From Planctomycetota bacterium (GTDB taxonomy: Bacteria; Planctomycetota; Phycisphaerae; Phycisphaerales; Phycisphaeraceae): a stretch of 12,188 bases of DNA. A program made the translations under genes and the position numbers. The stretch lies in the NCBI GenBank assembly GCA_029267795.1, contig JAJUHR010000025.1, positions 1 to 12,188 of the forward strand, written 5' to 3'. Below the pieces are notes generated by a model, which was not told the origin of the DNA, did no database searches, and saw only the letters and a list, made by a program, of their open reading frames with translations. Of this stretch, positions 1 to 9,347 are shown piece by piece; within the stretch, counting starts at the first letter, position 1, and every line of letters begins with the position of its first letter.

Positions 1-111
1 CCCGTGCTTGTCTTCAGCGGCAAACTGGCGTATCGTCGCTGCGGTCACCGCGGGCTTCTGCCCGGCTTAAAGTCGCTGTCATTTGTTGACCGCCACGGAA
101 GGCGCGCACCT
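1..111 (+). promoter_or_regulatory. Upstream region of the topoisomerase A gene
   Basis: The downstream reading frame stays open through this stretch and could start at GTG 4. However, its codons here (TTA, TCA, TTT, GTT, AGG, CGT) are unlike the strongly G/C-ending codons that follow, so I read it as non-coding leader. TTGACC at 86-91 resembles a -35 box, but no good -10 follows at normal spacing. GGAAGG at 97-102 is the clearest signal and is listed separately. Confidence 0.4.
97..102 (+). promoter_or_regulatory. Ribosome binding site deciding a TTG start
   Basis: GGAAGG lies 9 bases before an in-frame TTG at 112, a normal Shine-Dalgarno spacing. It is the reason for choosing TTG 112 over GTG 4. 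The next in-frame ATG falls inside the conserved catalytic domain and cannot be the start. Confidence 0.5.
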
Positions 112-2586
<2,475 letters not shown>

Positions 2587-2681
2587 TGGAGCCACAGCCG
2601 CGGCGTATCGCTGCGAACCGACGACCGAAGATCCTAAACCGTCGCCAATGATTGAAACGTAACCGGATCCGATCGATCTCT
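2587..2681 (+). other. Spacer between the two topoisomerase subunits
   Basis: This 95-base spacer has no terminator-like hairpin with a T tract. It holds TTGAAA at 2652-2657, which is both a possible -35 box and an alternative TTG start for the next gene. It also has the small palindromes CGGATCCG (2664-2671) and GATCGATC (2671-2678). The word CCAATGATTGA at 2645-2655 recurs in the repeat islands. Confidence 0.4.
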
Positions 2682-4604
2682 ATGACCGCCACCTACACCG
2701 CCAAAGACATCACCGTCCTCGAAGGCCTCGAGCCGGTCCGCCAGCGCCCGGGCATGTACATCGGCGGCGTCGGCTCCGCAGGCCTGCACCACCTCGTCTG
2801 GGAGATCCTCGACAACGCCGTCGACGAGGCGATGAACGGCTACGCCTCCGAGATCGACGTCACCCTCCACAGCGACGGCACCTCCGTCACCGTCGCCGAC
2901 AACGGCCGGGGCATCCCCGTCGACAAACACCCCAAGCACAAGGTCTCCGCCCTGGAGCTGATCCTCACCACCCTCCACGCCGGCGGCAAGTTCGACACCG
3001 GCAGCGCCAACTACAAAACCTCCGGCGGGCTCCACGGCGTCGGCGCCAGCGTCGTCAACGCCCTGTCCAAAGAACTCGTCGCCACCGTCAAACGCGACGG
3101 CCACGCCTGGCAGCAGAGCTTCTCCCGCGGCAAGCCCAAGACCAAGCTCGAACCACTCGGCCCCGCCCGCGGCACCGGCACGACCGTCTACTTCCACCCC
3201 GACCCCACCATCTTCCCCCGCACCGAGTTTGACCCCGCCCTCATCCGCGAACGCCTCGAGATCGTCAGCTACCTCCACCGGGGCGTCCGCGTCACCTTCG
3301 ACGACCAGCTCAACCGCCTCAAGCACACCTTCCGCCACGAGCAGGGCCTGGCCGACTACCTCAAAAAGCTAATCGAGCAGGGGGCCTCAACCGGCGGCAA
3401 GCCCGTCCACGACACCCCGTTCCTCCTGAGCAAAGACAACGGCCTGCGCATCGAGCTGGCCCTGCAGTGGACCGAATCCACCACCGAGCAGCTGCGCAGC
3501 TACGTCAACGGCATCCCTACGCCCGCCGGCGGCACGCACGAAAACGGCCTGCGCGCCGGCGTCGGCAAGGCCCTACGCAACTACATCGATACCCACAACC
3601 TCGCCCCCAAAGGCATCAACCTCACCACCGACGACATGCGCGAAGGCTTCGTCGGCATCCTCTCCGTCTTCATGACCGACCCGCAGTTCCAGGGCCAAAC
3701 CAAAGACCGGCTCAACAACCCCCAGGCCCAGGCCCAGGTCGACTCCGCCGTGCGCCCCGCCCTGGAGCACTGGCTCAACCACAACCGCACCACCGCCGAC
3801 GCGATCGTCGCCCGCATCGTCCTGGCCGCCCGCGCCCGCGAAGCCTCCCGCGCCGCCCACCAGCAGGTCACCCGCAGGGGTGCCGACGCGCACCGCCTGA
3901 ACTTGCCCGGCAAGCTCGCCGACTGCCTGCACCCCCGCGCCGACGGCAGCGAGCTGTTCATCGTCGAAGGCGATTCCGCCGGTGGCTCCGCCAAACAAGG
4001 CCGCGACCGCACCCACCAGGCCATCCTCCCGCTCCGCGGCAAGGTCCTCAACACCGAACAAGCCACCCTCAGCAAAGTCCTCGAGAACAAAGAGCTGGCC
4101 GACCTCGTCACCGCCCTGGGCTGCGGCTTCGGAAAAAACTTCGACCTGTCCAGGCTGCGCTACCAGCGCGTGATCCTCCTGGCCGACGCCGATTCCGACG
4201 GCAACCACATCACCACGCTGCTGCTGACGTTCCTCTACCGCCACATGCCCGGCCTGATTTCCGCCGGCAAGGTCTTCATCGCCCAGCCGCCGCTCTACCG
4301 CATCGACCTCGGCAAGGAGACCCACTGGGCCCAGGACGACGCCGACCGCGACCGCATCCTCACCCAGCACGCCCGCAGCCGCGCCCAGCCCGAGATCGTC
4401 CGCTTCAAAGGCCTCGGCGAGATGATGCCCAAGGTCCTGTGGGAGACCACGCTGAACCCCAGGACCCGCCGCCTGCTCCGCGTCGAAATCGTCGACGCTC
4501 TGCAGACCGACCGCGTCATCGGCGACCTGATGGGCAAAGACCCCTCCGCTCGCCTCCGCTTCATCATGGAACGCGCCCCCGAAGCCCAGGAGCTGGACGT
4601 GTAG
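2682..4604 (+). CDS. parE: Type IIA topoisomerase subunit B (ParE/GyrB family)
   Basis: ATPase subunit that drives strand passage, 640 aa from ATG 2682. An in-frame TTG at 2652 would add ten residues ([10 protein letters not shown]) that look unlike the family, whose N-terminus usually starts close to [24 protein letters not shown]. The GHKL ATP site is complete: E41, N45 and D48 in [11 protein letters not shown]73 in DNGRGIPV, and [15 protein letters not shown] at 115-129. The transducer lysine is in QTK at about 341. The Toprim metal site has E429 in VEGDSAGG and the acidic cluster D502/D504/D506 in DADSDGNHI. The DADSDG spelling followed by [11 protein letters not shown] matches E. coli ParE as I recall it, whereas GyrB usually has DADVDG. 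Length is normal for forms without the gammaproteobacterial GyrB insert. The stop codon abuts the first repeat island. Confidence 0.95.
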   Translation: MTATYTAKDITVLEGLEPVRQRPGMYIGGVGSAGLHHLVWEILDNAVDEAMNGYASEIDVTLHSDGTSVTVADNGRGIPVDKHPKHKVSALELILTTLHAGGKFDTGSANYKTSGGLHGVGASVVNALSKELVATVKRDGHAWQQSFSRGKPKTKLEPLGPARGTGTTVYFHPDPTIFPRTEFDPALIRERLEIVSYLHRGVRVTFDDQLNRLKHTFRHEQGLADYLKKLIEQGASTGGKPVHDTPFLLSKDNGLRIELALQWTESTTEQLRSYVNGIPTPAGGTHENGLRAGVGKALRNYIDTHNLAPKGINLTTDDMREGFVGILSVFMTDPQFQGQTKDRLNNPQAQAQVDSAVRPALEHWLNHNRTTADAIVARIVLAARAREASRAAHQQVTRRGADAHRLNLPGKLADCLHPRADGSELFIVEGDSAGGSAKQGRDRTHQAILPLRGKVLNTEQATLSKVLENKELADLVTALGCGFGKNFDLSRLRYQRVILLADADSDGNHITTLLLTFLYRHMPGLISAGKVFIAQPPLYRIDLGKETHWAQDDADRDRILTQHARSRAQPEIVRFKGLGEMMPKVLWETTLNPRTRRLLRVEIVDALQTDRVIGDLMGKDPSARLRFIMERAPEAQELDV

Positions 4605-4622
4605 GCTGCGCTATGCGCATCC
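4605..4622. repeat. H8 hairpin, divergent copy
   Basis: TGCGC at 4607-4611 pairs with GCGCA at 4615-4619 around a TAT loop. Outer GG and CC also pair, with a C/T mismatch between. The standard H8 form is GGTGCGC-TGT-GCGCACC. Confidence 0.55.
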
Positions 4623-4634
4623 CTCAACTCGTAG

Positions 4635-4653
4635 GGCAGGTCATCGACCTGCC
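4635..4653. repeat. H1 hairpin, copy 1
   Basis: GGCAGGTC and GACCTGCC form a perfect 8-bp stem around the loop ATC. It is preceded by CGTAG and followed by a short linker and H2. The H1-H2 pair is seen in all three islands. Confidence 0.8.
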
Positions 4654-4659
4654 AATCAT

Positions 4660-4689
4660 TTAGCCCGCCGTGAACACACGGCGGGCTTG
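4660..4689. repeat. H2 hairpin, copy 1
   Basis: GCCCGCCGTG (4663-4672) pairs perfectly with CACGGCGGGC (4677-4686) around AACA. Compared with the copy at 11025-11054, a G-C pair here is replaced there by an A-T pair. Confidence 0.8.
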
Positions 4690-4701
4690 CAACCTCGTAG
4701 G

Positions 4702-4727
4702 GGCGGGTCAAGCGCAGCGGACCCGCC
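4702..4727. repeat. H3 hairpin, copy 1
   Basis: GGCGGGTC pairs with GACCCGCC around the loop AAGCGCAGCG, and CGTAGG precedes it. The loop is almost identical to that of H6, whose stem is different. Confidence 0.8.
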
Positions 4728-4732
4728 AATAG

Positions 4733-4752
4733 CCGCGGGTGGCAACCCGCGG
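4733..4752. repeat. H4 hairpin, copy 1
   Basis: CCGCGGGT pairs with ACCCGCGG around GGCA. It directly follows H3 through the linker AATAG. Confidence 0.75.
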
Positions 4753-4768
4753 TTTGACACTCGGGCGC

Positions 4769-4807
4769 CACACAGCAGGCCGAGCCCGAAGGCGAGGCTG
4801 CTGTGTG
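4769..4807. repeat. H5 hairpin, single copy
   Basis: CACACAGCAG (4769-4778) pairs with CTGCTGTGTG (4798-4807). The 19-base loop holds further short complementary words. No second copy is seen in the window. Confidence 0.6.
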
Positions 4808-4820
4808 CATAAACGAATAG

Positions 4821-4847
4821 GGCGAGTTGAGCGTAGCGAAACCCACC
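4821..4847. repeat. Decayed H3-type hairpin
   Basis: GGCGAGTT and AACCCACC keep six of eight pairs around the loop GAGCGTAGCGA. The loop keeps the AGCGNAGCG word better than the stem keeps its own sequence. Confidence 0.5.
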
Positions 4848-4875
4848 AAACACATGTGCCGCGATGGTCGGGTGC

Positions 4876-4901
4876 CTGGGGCTAAGCGCAGCGTGCCCCA
4901 G
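4876..4901. repeat. H6 hairpin, copy 1
   Basis: CTGGGGC pairs with GCCCCAG around TAAGCGCAGCGT, preceded by GGGTGC. This is one of four copies in the window. Confidence 0.8.
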
Positions 4902-4919
4902 TCGTAGTCGTAGTCGTAG
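4902..4919. repeat. Tandem TCGTAG x3
   Basis: Three perfect head-to-tail TCGTAG units lead into H9. The same word heads many single modules (TCGTAGGG), so this looks like amplification of the module junction. Confidence 0.8.
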
Positions 4920-4938
4920 GGCGGGCCTTCGACCCGCC
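4920..4938. repeat. H9 hairpin
   Basis: GGCGGG pairs with CCCGCC around CCTTCGA, so a TTCG tetraloop-like turn is possible. It follows the TCGTAG repeats. Confidence 0.65.
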
Positions 4939-4967
4939 GAACCCTTTTCGTAGAGTGCGCCGGGTGC

Positions 4968-4989
4968 CACCGCTTGCTTGCAAGCGGTG
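4968..4989. repeat. H7 hairpin, copy 1
   Basis: CACCGCTTGC and GCAAGCGGTG form a perfect 10-bp inverted repeat separated by TT. The head GGGTGC before it is shared with H6. Confidence 0.8.
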
Positions 4990-5041
4990 CCGTGAAGACC
5001 GCCATTTCGAAGGCCCGCCCACGACCGCTGGAGGGTAGGGA

Positions 5042-5047
5042 TAGAAT
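5042..5047 (+). promoter_or_regulatory. Candidate -10 box for tatC, possibly leaderless
   Basis: TAGAAT lies 8 bases before the tatC ATG, which would put transcription start at or next to the start codon. GGAGGG at 5030-5035 is 20 bases from the ATG, too far for a normal Shine-Dalgarno site. No convincing -35 box is seen. Confidence 0.3.
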
Positions 5048-5055
5048 GCTCCGCC

Positions 5056-6147
5056 ATGGACCCCTTGGACGACCCACCCGCCGATATCCCGATGAGCTTT
5101 GCGGAACACCTGGAAGAGCTCCGCAGGCGGTCGATCTACGCCTTGTTGGGGGTCGGCGTCGCCCTGGCCGCCACCCTGCTGTTCACCCGCCCGCTGATCG
5201 CCTGGTTGTGCGCCCCGCTGCTGGATGCCCTGCGCGGCGCCGGCGTGCCCGCACAAACCTACGCCTTTTCCCCCGTGGCAGGCTTCGCCCTCTACATGAA
5301 GGTCAGCACCGTCGCGGCCCTGATCCTCGCCTCACCCTGGGTGCTCTATCAGGCTTGGCGGTTCGTGGCGGTCGGCCTGTACCCCGCCGAGCGTCGCACG
5401 TTCTTCCTCATTGCCCCGTTCAGCGCCGCAATGACGCTCCTCGGCGTGCTTTTCTTTTATTACGTGATGCTCCCGATCACGCTCTGGTTCTTGATCTCAT
5501 TTTCTGCCAGTTACCCCGAGGTGAGCTACCGAGAACCCTCCCGTTTTTTCTCGACGTTCTGGGGGCCGTCGCAGCACACCGCTGAACCCGTCGCAACAGA
5601 GACAAGCAGCACTAACCACGCAGCGCCCATGTCTCCTACGCCTCCTTCCGGGAGTTCCGAGGCTTCCGGGGGCGGGGGCGTGCCTGCATCCACCACTTCC
5701 GGAGCCTCCGTCCCATCGCTTAGTGCAGACCCACCCGATCCGCGCGAAGGCCAGATCTGGTACAACGCCCACGAAAAGCAGTTGAAGGTCCATCTCGACG
5801 GACAGACCCACGCCGTCCAATTGGCCTCCCAATCCCTGATCGTCCCGCTGATCGAGATCAGCAGCTATCTCTCCTTCGTGGCGTTCACCTCCCTGGGCGT
5901 GGTGGTCGCGTTCCAGTTGCCCGTGGTGATGCAGGTGCTCGGCTGGACGGGGCTGATCGACCCCGAATTCTTCGCCCGTTACCGCCGGCATTGCATCTTC
6001 GCCTGTTTCGCCCTCGGCATGGTGCTCACCCCGCCGGACGTGATCAGCATGCTCCTGTTCAGCTTCCCGCTCTGGGGCCTGTTCGAATTGGGCTTGTTCA
6101 TGATGCGCCGCGCCTATCGCAGCCGGCGAACCGCCGCAGAAATGTAG
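5056..6147 (+). CDS. tatC: Twin-arginine translocase subunit TatC with enlarged periplasmic loop
   Basis: Inner-membrane core of the Tat system, which binds twin-arginine signal peptides and exports folded proteins. At 363 aa it is about 110 longer than typical TatC (about 250). The start of the fold is clear: FAEHLEELRRR at 15-25, then helix 1 at about 27-44, and SPWVLYQAWRF before LYPAERR. Glu112 corresponds to E. coli E103 of the signal-peptide site. Helix 3 ends near 150. Residues about 152-262 are inserted between helices 3 and 4, in a periplasmic loop. They are a Ser/Pro/Gly/Thr-rich linker followed by REGQIWYNAHEKQLKVHLDG. The fold resumes at ISSYLSFV, and LTPPDVISMLL marks the late helices. 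The family FE(L/V)P motif reads FQLP here, with Gln for E. coli Glu170. No tatA or tatB is nearby. Confidence 0.95.
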   Translation: MDPLDDPPADIPMSFAEHLEELRRRSIYALLGVGVALAATLLFTRPLIAWLCAPLLDALRGAGVPAQTYAFSPVAGFALYMKVSTVAALILASPWVLYQAWRFVAVGLYPAERRTFFLIAPFSAAMTLLGVLFFYYVMLPITLWFLISFSASYPEVSYREPSRFFSTFWGPSQHTAEPVATETSSTNHAAPMSPTPPSGSSEASGGGGVPASTTSGASVPSLSADPPDPREGQIWYNAHEKQLKVHLDGQTHAVQLASQSLIVPLIEISSYLSFVAFTSLGVVVAFQLPVVMQVLGWTGLIDPEFFARYRRHCIFACFALGMVLTPPDVISMLLFSFPLWGLFELGLFMMRRAYRSRRTAAEM

Positions 6148-6156
6148 GCACCGCCC

Positions 6157-6180
6157 ACGCGATCCCGCACCGCGTTTTTT
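6157..6180 (+). terminator. Weak Rho-independent terminator after tatC
   Basis: ACGCG (6157-6161) pairs with CGCGT (6171-6175) around a 9-base loop and runs directly into a T tract ending at 6180. The stem is short, so efficiency may be modest, but the position ten bases after the stop fits. Confidence 0.45.
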
Positions 6181-6191
6181 AACAGTTTCGG

Positions 6192-6222
6192 GTGACCACC
6201 CGCCGTTTGGTAGAGCGATAAT
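6192..6222 (+). promoter_or_regulatory. Candidate promoter of the flavoprotein gene
   Basis: GATAAT at 6217-6222 is a good -10 match. GTGACC at 6192-6197 is a weak -35 candidate at 19-base spacing. It lies after the candidate terminator and about 80 bases before the start codon. Confidence 0.3.
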
Positions 6223-6290
6223 CGGCCCCGGTCATCCCGGGCATATGCAGCCGCAGTGTAAGCTGTCCGATACCATGCAGGGGCGATCAC

Positions 6291-6298
6291 GGGGGTGA
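6291..6298 (+). promoter_or_regulatory. Ribosome binding site deciding the flavoprotein start
   Basis: GGGGGTGA matches the ideal GGAGGTGA at seven of eight positions, and the G for A exchange still allows a G-U pair. It is 5 bases before ATG 6304. That spacing favours 6304 over the in-frame GTG 6295 and ATG 6298, which overlap the site. Confidence 0.5.
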
Positions 6299-6303
6299 TG
6301 CGG

Positions 6304-7920
6304 ATGAACGAGCAACTCCGTCAGGCGATCGGTGCTTGGTCCGCCGTGCTCGGCGACGAATACGTCAAGACCCAGGATCGGTTGATCGACCAATACGCCC
6401 GCAGCACTTCCCCTTGGGGCACGCGGCCGGCAGCCGTCCTCTTCCCTGTCTCGACCGAACAGGTCCAGCAGATCGTCAAGATCGCCTCCGAACACCTCGT
6501 CCCGCTGTACCCAATCTCCCGCGGACGCAACTGGGGCTACGGCGACGCCTGCGCCCCCACCGACGGGCAGGTGATCGTGGACCTCGGACGCATGAACCGC
6601 ATCCTCGAGCACGACTCGCAGCTCGGCTACGTCGTCGTCGAAGCCGGCGTCACCCAGAAACAACTGCACGACTACCTGCGACAGCACAAGACCAGCCTGT
6701 GGATGGACAGCACCGGTGCCGGCCTCGAGGCCAGCCTCGTCGGCAACACCCTCGACCGCGGCTTCGGTCACACCCGCTGCGGCGACCACTACCTCAACAC
6801 CTGCGGCATGCAGGTCGTCCTGCCCGACGGCAGCATCCTCGACACCGGCTTCGGACACTACAGCGGCGCCAAGGCCCACCGCGTCTACCGCTACGGCGTC
6901 GGCCCGATGCTCGACGGCTTGTTCTGCCAGTCCAACTTCGGTATCGTCACCCGCATCGGCCTCTGGGTCATGCCCCGCCCCGAGGCCTTCTCCGCCTTCT
7001 TCTTCGCCGCCCCCCACGACGCCGACTTGGCCGACCTGATCGACCGCCTCCAGCCCCTCCGCCTGCAGGGCCTGCTGCAGAGCACGATCCACATCGGCAA
7101 CGACCTGCGCGTGCTCTCCTCGCGGATACGCTACCCCTGGGGCTTGACCGCCGGCAAAACCCCGCTGCCTGACGACGTCCGCCAAAAACTCCGCCGCTCC
7201 TACCGCATCGGCGCCTGGAACGGCCTGGGCGGAATCTACGGCACACGCGCCACGGTCAGAGCCATCCAAGACGCCGTCCGAAAAGCCCTCCGCGGGTACC
7301 GCCTGCAGTTCGTCGGCGACCCCACAATCACCATGGCACAAACCGCGGCGTGGCTGCTCCGCCGCCTCGGCCTGGGCCGCCGCCTCACCGATCTGCTCGG
7401 CCTGCTCAAGCCGCCCTACGACCTGCTCAAGGGCATCCCCTCCGACGACGCGCTCACCGGCGCAGGCTGGCGGCTGCGCGACCCCAGCAAGCCCCAGCCC
7501 CTCGACCCGCGCGATACCAACGCCGGGCTCATCTGGGTCTCCCCCGTCCTGCCCTCACGCGGCGCCCTGGCCCGCGAACTGATGGACCTGGTCACGCCCA
7601 TCTACCTCAAGCACGGCTTCGACCCGCTCGTCACTTTCACCATGATCACCGAACGAGCCATGATCGGCGTAACCAACATCGCGTTCGACAAAACCCTGCC
7701 CGACGAGGTCGCCCACGCCCAGGCCTGCTACGAGGAACTGATCACCACACTGATACCCGCCGGTTACATCCCGTACCGCACCGGGCCCCAAGGTTACGCC
7801 AAGCTGTCAGCCCAACCCTCCGTGTTCTGGGACGTCACCCAGCAAATCAAGCGACTGCTGGACCCCAAAGGCATTATCAGCCCCGGCCGATATATCCCTC
7901 ATCAGGTCCGGCCACAGTAG
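6304..7920 (+). CDS. FAD-linked oxidoreductase, VAO/4-cresol dehydrogenase family
   Basis: 538 aa. Predicted flavoprotein oxidising a phenolic or other small substrate; the substrate is unknown. The N-terminal FAD-binding (PCMH) half has RPAAVLFPVSTEQVQQIV, RNWGYG (75-80) and GNTLDRGFGH, with D151 corresponding to the Asp of the family motif NT(L/M)DRG. The C-terminal half ends in LLDPKGIISPGRY, a family hallmark. Tyr491-Arg492 match the substrate-phenolate pair of 4-cresol dehydrogenase (Tyr473-Arg474) and vanillyl-alcohol oxidase. By manual alignment from memory, the residues that bind FAD covalently in those enzymes are missing: Asp401 replaces PchF Tyr384 and Leu409 replaces VAO His422. 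Non-covalent FAD is therefore predicted. No signal peptide and no cytochrome partner gene are seen here. Family is sure, reaction is not. Confidence 0.9.
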   Translation: MNEQLRQAIGAWSAVLGDEYVKTQDRLIDQYARSTSPWGTRPAAVLFPVSTEQVQQIVKIASEHLVPLYPISRGRNWGYGDACAPTDGQVIVDLGRMNRILEHDSQLGYVVVEAGVTQKQLHDYLRQHKTSLWMDSTGAGLEASLVGNTLDRGFGHTRCGDHYLNTCGMQVVLPDGSILDTGFGHYSGAKAHRVYRYGVGPMLDGLFCQSNFGIVTRIGLWVMPRPEAFSAFFFAAPHDADLADLIDRLQPLRLQGLLQSTIHIGNDLRVLSSRIRYPWGLTAGKTPLPDDVRQKLRRSYRIGAWNGLGGIYGTRATVRAIQDAVRKALRGYRLQFVGDPTITMAQTAAWLLRRLGLGRRLTDLLGLLKPPYDLLKGIPSDDALTGAGWRLRDPSKPQPLDPRDTNAGLIWVSPVLPSRGALARELMDLVTPIYLKHGFDPLVTFTMITERAMIGVTNIAFDKTLPDEVAHAQACYEELITTLIPAGYIPYRTGPQGYAKLSAQPSVFWDVTQQIKRLLDPKGIISPGRYIPHQVRPQ

Positions 7921-8070
7921 GCCCGGGGCCCGCCGCACAACGGAGGCTCGCTTCCGCTTCAGCCGGGTCCGCCTCACCGCACCGAAATGAAAAACCCCAT
8001 CGCGGGTATGATGTCCCTACACTCAAGGATCCGAATCCCTTAGCCGCATCCAACCAAGGCGCCCAAAACC
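7921..8070 (+). promoter_or_regulatory. Spacer with candidate promoter for the nucleotidase
   Basis: TATGAT at 8007-8012 is a good -10 match, about 58 bases before the ATG. The -35 region (GAAATG near 7984) is poor. AAGG at 8056-8059 is a weak, rather distant Shine-Dalgarno candidate. No H1-H9 repeat module is present in this spacer. Confidence 0.3.
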
Positions 8071-9120
8071 ATGCCCATCACGAATACCAAATCCGAACCC
8101 GGATCGACCAAGACCACACCGTGGGCCAGGGAACGCCAAGCCGCCATCGACGCCGTGCGCCTCGCCGCTCGGGCGTGCCGGTCGGTCCAGCAGCGCCTGG
8201 TCACCCCCGAGACCCTCCAGAAAAAGGACCGCAGCCCCGTCACCGTCGCCGACTTCGCCTCCCAGGCCGTCGTCTGCGCCCACCTGGCCGCCCAATTCCC
8301 CCAGGACCGCATCCTCGCCGAGGAAAACGCCGCCGAGCTGCGCCAGGACGCCAACGCCGCCGTCCGCAAGGTCGTCGTCGAACAAGTCGCCGCAGCCATC
8401 GGCAAGCCCCTCACCGAGTCCCAGGTCCTCGATTGGATCGATCGCGGCGGCCACGACACCAAGGGTTCCCCCGGCTCCAATCACTCCCCCCAACGATTCT
8501 GGACCCTCGACCCCATCGACGGCACCAAGGGGTTCCTCCGCGGCGAACAGTACGCCATCGCCCTGGCACTGATCGAAAACGGACAGGTGGCACTGGGGGC
8601 CTTGGCCTGCCCCAACCTGCCCTTCGCAGGATCCCGCGGCACCGGGGTGCTGCTCGTCGCCGCGCGAGGCCAGGGCACCCAGGCCCTGCCGCTTTGGGAA
8701 CCCGCCCCCGGCCAGCCCGCCCACGTGGCGACCGCTTCCGACACCGCCCAAGCCCGCTTCTGTGAATCGGTCGAGTCGGAGCACTCCGACCAAGCCGCCT
8801 CGAAACAAATCGCCCAGCTCCTGCACATCACCGCCGAGCCCCTCCGCATGGACAGCCAGGCCAAATACGCCACCGTCGCCCGCGGGGACGCCTCGATTTA
8901 CCTGCGGCTGCCCACCCGGGCCGACTACCGCGAAAAAATCTGGGACCACGCCGCCGGCATGATCGCCGTTGAGGAAGCGGGCGGACGCGTCACCGACGTC
9001 GACGGCAAACCCCTGGACTTCTCCCGCGGCAGCACCCTGGCGAACAACCGCGGCATCATCGCCACCAACGGCTCGATCCACGACGCCGTGCTCCACGCCG
9101 TCCGCCAAGTCCTCCGCTAA
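8071..9120 (+). CDS. cysQ: 3'(2'),5'-bisphosphate nucleotidase, HAL2/SAL1 type
   Basis: Predicted Mg-dependent, Li-sensitive phosphatase that turns 3'-phosphoadenosine 5'-phosphate into AMP, clearing a by-product of sulfate activation and sulfotransfer. 349 aa, close to eukaryotic HAL2/SAL1 and about 100 longer than E. coli CysQ. Inositol-monophosphatase superfamily metal ligands are present: D61 in SPVTVADFASQ, E84-E85 in LAEENAAEL, D147 and D150 in DPIDGTKGFLRGEQYA, and D292 in KIWDHAAG. HAL2-type signatures include ACPNLPFA at 179-186, SQAKYATVARGDASIYLRLP and EEAGGRVTDVDGKPLDFSRG. No other sulfur-assimilation gene is in the window. The symbol is given for the function; the architecture is closer to HAL2 than to E. 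coli CysQ. Confidence 0.93.
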   Translation: MPITNTKSEPGSTKTTPWARERQAAIDAVRLAARACRSVQQRLVTPETLQKKDRSPVTVADFASQAVVCAHLAAQFPQDRILAEENAAELRQDANAAVRKVVVEQVAAAIGKPLTESQVLDWIDRGGHDTKGSPGSNHSPQRFWTLDPIDGTKGFLRGEQYAIALALIENGQVALGALACPNLPFAGSRGTGVLLVAARGQGTQALPLWEPAPGQPAHVATASDTAQARFCESVESEHSDQAASKQIAQLLHITAEPLRMDSQAKYATVARGDASIYLRLPTRADYREKIWDHAAGMIAVEEAGGRVTDVDGKPLDFSRGSTLANNRGIIATNGSIHDAVLHAVRQVLR

Positions 9121-9148
9121 ATCCCCGTTCTCGAACCCCCATCCGTAA

Positions 9149-9165
9149 GGTCCGCTGTGCGGACC
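9149..9165. repeat. H8 hairpin, compensated copy
   Basis: GGTCCGC-TGT-GCGGACC, a perfect 7-bp stem. Compared with the copy at 11187 (GGTGCGC-TGT-GCGCACC) both sides of one pair are changed and pairing is kept. Confidence 0.8.
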
Positions 9166-9173
9166 ACTCATTG

Positions 9174-9192
9174 GGCAGGTCATCGACCTGCC
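9174..9192. repeat. H1 hairpin, copy 2
   Basis: Same perfect stem and ATC loop as the copy at 4635, preceded by TTGG instead of CGTAG. Confidence 0.8.
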
Positions 9193-9198
9193 GATGAT

Positions 9199-9228
9199 TG
9201 AGCCCGCCGTAAACATACAGCGGACTCA
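9199..9228. repeat. H2 hairpin, decayed copy
   Basis: AGCCCGCCGTA (9201-9211) faces TACAGCGGACT (9216-9226). Two C-A mismatches are each explained by one G to A change on the right arm. The segment CATGGG just after it is duplicated here and single in the copy near 11055. Confidence 0.7.
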
Positions 9229-9241
9229 TGGGCATGGGTGC

Positions 9242-9263
9242 CACAGCTTGCTTGCAAGCGGTG
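9242..9263. repeat. H7 hairpin, copy 2
   Basis: CACAGCTTGC faces GCAAGCGGTG with one mismatch (A for C in the left arm), separated by TT. Confidence 0.75.
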
Positions 9264-9281
9264 TTGCTCGAACGGGGGTGC

Positions 9282-9307
9282 CTGGGGCTAAGCACAGCGT
9301 GCCCCAG
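9282..9307. repeat. H6 hairpin, copy 2
   Basis: CTGGGGC and GCCCCAG surround TAAGCACAGCGT. The stem is intact and the loop has one change from copy 1. Confidence 0.8.
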
Positions 9308-9347
9308 TACCTAACGCGCACGTGCGAAACTCTCCTCCGGCGGGTGC

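Larger units (their letters stand above)
4605..4989. repeat. Hairpin-repeat island A
   Basis: A gene-free stretch made almost entirely of small hairpins. In order: an H8 variant (touching the parE stop codon), H1, H2, H3, H4, H5, a decayed H3, H6, three TCGTAG units, H9 and H7. H1 to H9 are my labels for hairpin families, defined in the entries below. Several modules begin with CGTAGGG or GGGTGCC. No transposase or protein-coding signal is visible. None of the hairpins ends in a T tract, so ordinary Rho-independent termination is not supported, although the array could still act at mRNA 3' ends. Confidence 0.85.

Noticed and set aside
2652..2681. TTG 2652 as the start of parE
   Set aside because: The added residues are unlike the family N-terminus and no Shine-Dalgarno site precedes it. 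ATG 2682 gives the usual start.
4635..4686. Rho-independent terminator of parE
   Set aside because: H1 and H2 are strong hairpins, but no T tract follows either one.
4605..4989. CRISPR array
   Set aside because: The repeats are of many kinds, each itself a hairpin, with no constant repeat length, no regular spacers and no cas gene.
7350..8765. 471-codon + frame overlapping the flavoprotein and the nucleotidase
   Set aside because: It lies out of frame over two well-supported genes and translates to an Arg/Pro/His-rich string.
8023..9216. 397-codon minus-strand frame opposite the nucleotidase
   Set aside because: Same composition effect. The + strand carries complete catalytic motifs of a known family.
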